Part shown: positions 5,991 through 9,263 of the stretch, in pieces
Numbering within the stretch: position 1 is the first letter of the stretch
Layout of the letters: each line of letters starts with the position of its first letter
From: an uncultured Demequina sp.
Lineage (GTDB): Bacteria; Actinomycetota; Actinomycetes; Actinomycetales; Demequinaceae
Reading direction: 5' to 3'
Length of the DNA stretch: 9,263 nt
Assembly (NCBI GenBank): GCA_937925595.1
Contig: CALALQ010000387.1
Span: 1 to 9,263 of the forward strand
The notes under the pieces: model-generated
What the model saw: only the letters and a program-made list of their open reading frames with translations
Database searches by the model: none
What the model was told of the DNA's origin: nothing
Translations under genes and position numbers: made by a program

Positions 5991-6181
5991 CCGACCCAGT
6001 GATCCTTCCCGCTTCCGCCCGCGCCATCCCCGGCGCCTCCACCGCCCCGGCCGGTCCGGCGGGCGCGCGCCCGGCGTCGGCGGGGACCCTGGAAAACGAG
6101 GCGCACACGGGTAATTCGAACCGCGTGGGTTCGCTAAAGTGTGCGGTTTTTCAAAGCCTAAAGACCGTTAAGCGACTTTAG
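5991..6181. other. Leader upstream of terminase; candidate cos/TerS-binding region
   Basis: The first half (to about 6090) is GC-rich with no clear coding. The last 70 bases are the most AT-rich part of the window. They contain an inverted repeat CGAACC/GGTTCG with a 5-base loop (6117-6133) and three copies of CTAAAG: forward at 6134-6139 and 6158-6163, inverted at 6176-6181, the last abutting the terminase start codon. CTAAAGT (6134-6140) and ACTTTAG (6175-6181) form perfect 7-base inverted arms. In lambda the cos site lies just upstream of the small terminase gene, so this is the natural place for a packaging site. Operators or an unseen promoter are alternatives. No cohesive-end sequence can be identified by eye. 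Confidence 0.35.
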
Positions 6182-6805
6182 ATGCTGGTCTCCAAGGGTA
6201 AATTCGCTGAACTGGTCGGGCGCACCCCGGCGGCGGTCTCGCAGTGGATCGCCGCGGGCAAGCTGTCCGGCGCCGCGTTGGTCGGCGAGGGCCGCTACGC
6301 CCAGGTCGACGTCGAGGTCGCGCTGCAGCAGCTCGGCATCACCCTCGACCTCGGCCAGCAGCTGGCCCAGGCCGCGCCGCTCCTGGCGAACGCCGCTCCG
6401 GCCGTGCCGGCCGTCGCGGCGGCCCCGGGGGCCCCGGCAGTGACCAGCGACCAGGAGCGCCTGCTCAAGGCGCGCGCCGACCGCGAGGAGCTCGCCCGCG
6501 CCAAGGACGAGGCGGAGGCGCGCGCCCTCACCGGCGAATGGATGGTCACCGCCGAGGCCGAGGCCGCCTGGTCGGCGCAGCTCGCCCGCCTCGTGCAGGC
6601 GATGGAGAGCTGGCTGGTCACCACGGCGGCGGGCACCTGCGCCGGCATCGCCGCCGGCCCCGACGCGGCCAGCCCGCGCGCCTACGCGGTCGCCCTGCGC
6701 CAGGGCTTCGAGGCGCTGTGCGCGCGCCTGTCCAAGGACGCCGCCCAGGGCGCAACCCCGGCGGCCGACGCCGCCGACCGCGACGACGACGGCGAGGACG
6801 CGTGA
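6182..6805 (+). CDS. Terminase small subunit (Nu1-like, DNA-recognition)
   Basis: This 207-residue protein is predicted to recognise the phage packaging site and load the large terminase subunit. Residues 1-48 form a MerR/Nu1-like winged helix-turn-helix (KFAELVGRTPAAVSQWIAAGKL, then a short wing ending RYAQVDVEVALQQL). An Ala/Pro linker (about 60-88) leads to a charged helix (90-117, probable coiled coil), a longer helical region to about 186, and an acidic tail (DRDDDGEDA). Identity rests on the helix-turn-helix and the adjacent large subunit. ATG 6182 has no recognisable Shine-Dalgarno, and an inverted CTAAAG copy abuts it, so translation may be weak or controlled. The stop overlaps the GTG start of the large subunit by four bases. 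Confidence 0.82.
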   Translation: MLVSKGKFAELVGRTPAAVSQWIAAGKLSGAALVGEGRYAQVDVEVALQQLGITLDLGQQLAQAAPLLANAAPAVPAVAAAPGAPAVTSDQERLLKARADREELARAKDEAEARALTGEWMVTAEAEAAWSAQLARLVQAMESWLVTTAAGTCAGIAAGPDAASPRAYAVALRQGFEALCARLSKDAAQGATPAADAADRDDDGEDA

Positions 6806-8892
6806 ACGCGACCGAGTTCCTCGCGGTGGCCGACGCGGTGGCGCGGCGGGTGGTGTGCCAAGTTCTGGCGCCCAAGCCGCCGCTCGACCTCGTCCTCTGG
6901 GCCACGGACAACATCGAGTTCGGCAAGGAGTCGCCGCTGCCCGGCCCCTACGACCCGGACAAGTTCCCCTTCTTCACGCGCATCCTCGAGGTGATGTCGC
7001 CCGACCACCCGGCAAGCATCGTGGTGCTGCGCAAGTCGGCGCAGCTCGGCGGCACCGTCCTGGCGCAGATCGTCATCGGCGCCATCCTCGACCTGGCGCC
7101 GCGCCCCCTGTTCGCCGTCTTCCCCAGCGACGGCAACGCCAAGAAGTGGAAGCGCAACAAGTTCACCGCCCTGGTCAAGGGCTCCACCGCGCTGTCCGCC
7201 ATCCTGCAGCCGGAGGGCGCGCGCACCGGCAACTCCGCCATGTACTGGGCCCGCCGCGATGGGCGCGGCTACCTGCAGCTGGCCGGCGCCAACAGCCCCG
7301 GCCAGCTGTCGATGGAGTCCTACCCCTACGCGGTCCACGACGACGTCTCGAAGTGGCCGCTCGACAACGGGGCCGGCGACCCGCTGGTGCAGGCCGACAG
7401 CCGCACCAAGGCCTTCCTCGTCTCCGGCGGCAAGATCGTCAAGATCGGCACGCCCTTCGTCGAGCCGGGCTGCCGCATCACCGCGGCGTATCGCCAGGGC
7501 ACCCGCGAGCGCTACCACGTGCCGTGCCCGCACTGCGGCGTCACCCAGCCGCTGGAGTGGGCCAACATGCTGGCCAACCTCGACGAGGCCAACCCGGACG
7601 ACGCCCACTTCACCTGCGTCGCCTGCGGCAAGCGCCTCGAGGAGCGCCACCGCGAGTGGATGAACAAGCACGGCCACTGGGAGGCCGAGAACCGGCAGGC
7701 CGACGGCTCCGTCGTCTCCTTCGACCTCTGGGCCGCCTACTCGCCGCTGGAGAGCTGGGCCAACATCGCCCGCGCCTGGTTCGCCGCCAAGGGCAAGCCG
7801 GAGGCCGAGCGCGCCTTCTACAACGACGGCCTCGGCCTGCCGTACCAGACGGCGACCGACGCGCCCGACTGGGAGATGCTGGCCGAGCGCGCCGACCAGG
7901 CCGGGCTGCCGCGCGCCGTCGTGCCGGCCGGCTTCTTCGTCGTCACCATCGGCGTCGACTGCCAGATCGACCGCTGCGAGTGGCAGGTCGTCGTCTGGGG
8001 GCCGCGCCTGACCCGCGCCGTCATCGACTGCGGCATCATCCACCACCACATCGCCACCGAGGCGGCGTGGATCGAGCTCGACGCGCTGGTCGCCCGCACC
8101 TTCCGCGACAGCCGCGGCGGCCGGCGCGGCGTCGACCAGCTGGCCATCGACGGCGGCGCCTGGACCAACGACGTGCACGCCTGGGCCAAGCGCCACCCGC
8201 AGGCCAAGGTCATCGTCGTCAAGGGCGCCAAGCCGGACGGCGCGCCGCCGCTCGCCCGCATCAAGACCGAGCGCCGCCCCGACGGCACCATCGTCCGCGC
8301 CCAGAAGCGCTGGTTCCTGGTCGGCACCAGCGGCCTCAAGGCCTCGCTCTACGCCTACCTGCGCAAGCCGGATCCGCTCGAGTTCGGCTACGTCACCTTC
8401 GTCTCCGGCCTGCCCGACGAGTACTACCGGCAGCTGACCTCGGAGAGCCGCAAGCCGATCCGCGGCCGCGACGGCTCGACCACCTGGCGCTGGGAGCCCA
8501 AGCCGGGCACCGCCCAGGAAATGCTCGACTCCCACCTCTACGCCTGGGCCGCCGCCATCCGCGCTGGTGTGATGACCAAGTCGGACGAGCAGTGGGAGGC
8601 GCTGCGCCAGGCCTTGGAAGGGGCGCCCGACGCCGCCGGCCCCGACCTCTTCTCCGCCGCCGCCCAGACGCGCCTCGCGCCGCCCGTGGCCGACGACGCC
8701 GCGGTGCCGCTCGCCGAGGAGGCCGCCGCGGTCGCCGACGCCGAGGACGAGGCCGACGATGCGGATCCCTCGCCCGCCGAACGCCGTTCGCCGCCGCGCC
8801 CGAGCGTCGCCCCGGCGCCGGCCGAGCCGCCGCTCGCCATCATGGCCCGCACCGTCGGGCGCTCCGCCTACCTGGCCCGCGTGAGAGGCTGA
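6802..8892 (+). CDS. Terminase large subunit, lambda GpA family (packaging ATPase and nuclease)
   Basis: This 696-residue motor is predicted to cut concatemeric phage DNA and pump it into the prohead. The Walker A-like loop is KSAQLGGT (78-85), in the place where GpA relatives read KSAQVGxT. The Walker B region is YAVHDDV (176-182), followed by the family-typical GDPLVQADSRTKAF and KIVKIGTP (coupling motif region). A zinc ribbon follows: C242/C245 and C272/C275. The C-terminal nuclease has candidate metal ligands D386 (TIGVDCQ), D450 (LAIDGG) and D576/H578 (MLDSHLY). The last 70 residues are an acidic Ala/Glu/Asp then Pro-rich tail. GTG 6802 overlaps the small-subunit stop by four bases; the long open frame upstream is only a shadow of that gene. 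GpA-type terminases usually cut at cos sites. Confidence 0.93.
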   Translation: MNATEFLAVADAVARRVVCQVLAPKPPLDLVLWATDNIEFGKESPLPGPYDPDKFPFFTRILEVMSPDHPASIVVLRKSAQLGGTVLAQIVIGAILDLAPRPLFAVFPSDGNAKKWKRNKFTALVKGSTALSAILQPEGARTGNSAMYWARRDGRGYLQLAGANSPGQLSMESYPYAVHDDVSKWPLDNGAGDPLVQADSRTKAFLVSGGKIVKIGTPFVEPGCRITAAYRQGTRERYHVPCPHCGVTQPLEWANMLANLDEANPDDAHFTCVACGKRLEERHREWMNKHGHWEAENRQADGSVVSFDLWAAYSPLESWANIARAWFAAKGKPEAERAFYNDGLGLPYQTATDAPDWEMLAERADQAGLPRAVVPAGFFVVTIGVDCQIDRCEWQVVVWGPRLTRAVIDCGIIHHHIATEAAWIELDALVARTFRDSRGGRRGVDQLAIDGGAWTNDVHAWAKRHPQAKVIVVKGAKPDGAPPLARIKTERRPDGTIVRAQKRWFLVGTSGLKASLYAYLRKPDPLEFGYVTFVSGLPDEYYRQLTSESRKPIRGRDGSTTWRWEPKPGTAQEMLDSHLYAWAAAIRAGVMTKSDEQWEALRQALEGAPDAAGPDLFSAAAQTRLAPPVADDAAVPLAEEAAAVADAEDEADDADPSPAERRSPPRPSVAPAPAEPPLAIMARTVGRSAYLARVRG
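8778..8790. repeat. 13-base hyphenated palindrome CGAAC-GCC-GTTCG, copy 3 (inside the terminase gene)
   Basis: Exact copy lying within the low-complexity C-terminal tail of the large terminase, where it encodes part of AERRS (residues 659-663). A tail with loose sequence constraint could easily accommodate a DNA site. Confidence 0.45.
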
Positions 8893-8893
8893 C

Positions 8894-9115
8894 ATGCCGA
8901 CCCAGACCGAGTTGCAGACCCAGCGCGACGCGCTGGTGCGCCGCGTCGCCTCCCTGACCTCGCAGGTCCGGTTCGGCGACCGCACCGTGCAGTACGACCT
9001 GACCCAGGCCGAAACGGCGCTGCGCCTGCTCGACCGCGAGATCGAGGCCGCCCGGACGGCGGCCGGCGGCGGCGGGCCGCGCTTCGTCCGCCTCACCGGC
9101 CGGAGCGGCTACTGA
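8894..9115 (+). CDS. gpW-like head-tail joining protein (73 aa)
   Basis: This small protein closely fits the gpW-type connector family: an N-terminal helix (TELQTQRDALVRRVAS), the central (R/T)VQYDLTQAETALRLLDREIEAA helix pair, and a short basic C-terminus (PRFVRLTGRSGY). gpW is 68 residues in lambda and lies between the large terminase and the portal gene, exactly the position here. In lambda it sits at the head vertex and is needed for tail attachment. The GAGAGG at 8883-8888, inside the end of the terminase gene, gives a good ribosome site five bases before the ATG. One base separates the terminase stop from this ATG, and its own stop overlaps the next ATG by one base. Confidence 0.82.
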   Translation: MPTQTELQTQRDALVRRVASLTSQVRFGDRTVQYDLTQAETALRLLDREIEAARTAAGGGGPRFVRLTGRSGY

Positions 9116-9263
9116 TGCGCGCCGCCGCCACCCGGATCCGGCTGAAGGGAACCGACATTTACGTCGAGGCCCTGCCGCCCGCCACCATGAGCGAGGCGAC
9201 GGCGCCCGCGGTCCCGGCCGCGCCGTCGGCGCCCTACCGCGGCGCCTCGGTCGGCCGCCGCCT
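9115..9263 (+). CDS. N-terminus of probable phage portal protein (3' truncated by the window)
   Basis: An open frame starts at ATG 9115 (TGATG overlap with the previous stop) and runs off the right edge, giving 49 residues. After a Pro/Ala-rich stretch comes APYRGASVGRR, resembling the first conserved segment of lambda gpB-type portals, where a YxAA/GRR pattern opens the fold. Gene order (large terminase, gpW, portal) strongly predicts a portal. GGAG at 9102-9105 supports 9115 as start. An in-frame ATG at 9187 (MSEATAPAVPAAPSAPYRG) would remove 24 atypical residues and is a serious alternative. Identity relies mainly on synteny because only the extreme N-terminus is present. Confidence 0.65.
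   Translation, partial: MRAAATRIRLKGTDIYVEALPPATMSEATAPAVPAAPSAPYRGASVGRR

Noticed and set aside
6105..6140. A tRNA T-arm or attachment site, suggested by TTCGAA and GGTTCG
   Set aside because: Neither strand gives a paired 5-base T-stem around the TTCGAAT loop or a flanking acceptor stem, so no tRNA end is supported.
357..9096. Long reverse-strand open frames (up to 804 codons)
   Set aside because: They are antisense shadows produced by the very high third-position GC of the + strand genes; their translations are Arg/Ala/Gly/Val-rich without domains.
1..9263. CRISPR array, insertion sequence, integrase or rRNA
   Set aside because: No evenly spaced direct repeats with unique spacers, no transposase or recombinase signatures and no rRNA-like stretches were seen. 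The short iterons are tandem and too short for CRISPR.

Overview
This is a very GC-rich (roughly 70 percent by eye), densely packed segment of a tailed-phage genome, most likely a prophage. Codon use (third positions almost all G or C) and protein style fit an alphaproteobacterial host of the Rhodospirillales/Azospirillum kind; that placement is an impression, not a proof. All supported genes are on the + strand and read in classic lambdoid order: replication and DNA modification, then a probable late regulator, then DNA packaging and the head connector.

Layout. Bases 3-173 are the tail of an unidentified gene. After a 177-base gap comes a block of five translationally coupled genes: a Dam-type (D12) adenine methyltransferase (351-1193), a CHC2 zinc-finger/Toprim primase (1190-2350), an 81-residue membrane-anchored protein (2347-2592), an MT-A70 adenine methyltransferase (2592-3260) and a D5/P4-type superfamily 3 helicase (3239-4966). 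Primase and helicase are separate polypeptides, so this looks like a split version of the P4-alpha type primase-helicase, bracketed by two DNA methylation enzymes.

A 295-base non-coding stretch (4967-5261) follows the helicase. It holds at least ten copies of a 9-base iteron-like unit, CC(C/G)TCC(A/G)(A/G)A, in four clusters on both strands. It also contains a large inverted repeat, an alternating pyrimidine-purine tract and two GATC sites. I read it as the best candidate for the phage replication origin served by the adjacent helicase.

Next is an unrecognised 213-residue protein (5262-5903). It is followed by a TTGACG promoter-like element, a 7-base direct repeat spaced 22 bases, a strong intrinsic terminator (5951-5990) and an AT-rich leader. 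Then come the terminase small (6182-6805) and large (6802-8892) subunits, a gpW-like head-tail joining protein (8894-9115) and the start of the probable portal gene (from 9115). The order regulator, promoter, terminator, terminase is that of lambda Q, pR' and tR', so the unrecognised protein may be a new Q-type antiterminator or late activator.

The main points for follow-up are the iteron array, the Q-like late switch, a 13-base hyphenated palindrome that occurs three times, a candidate cos/TerS-binding site upstream of the terminase, and altered catalytic motifs in the Toprim and terminase ATPase domains.
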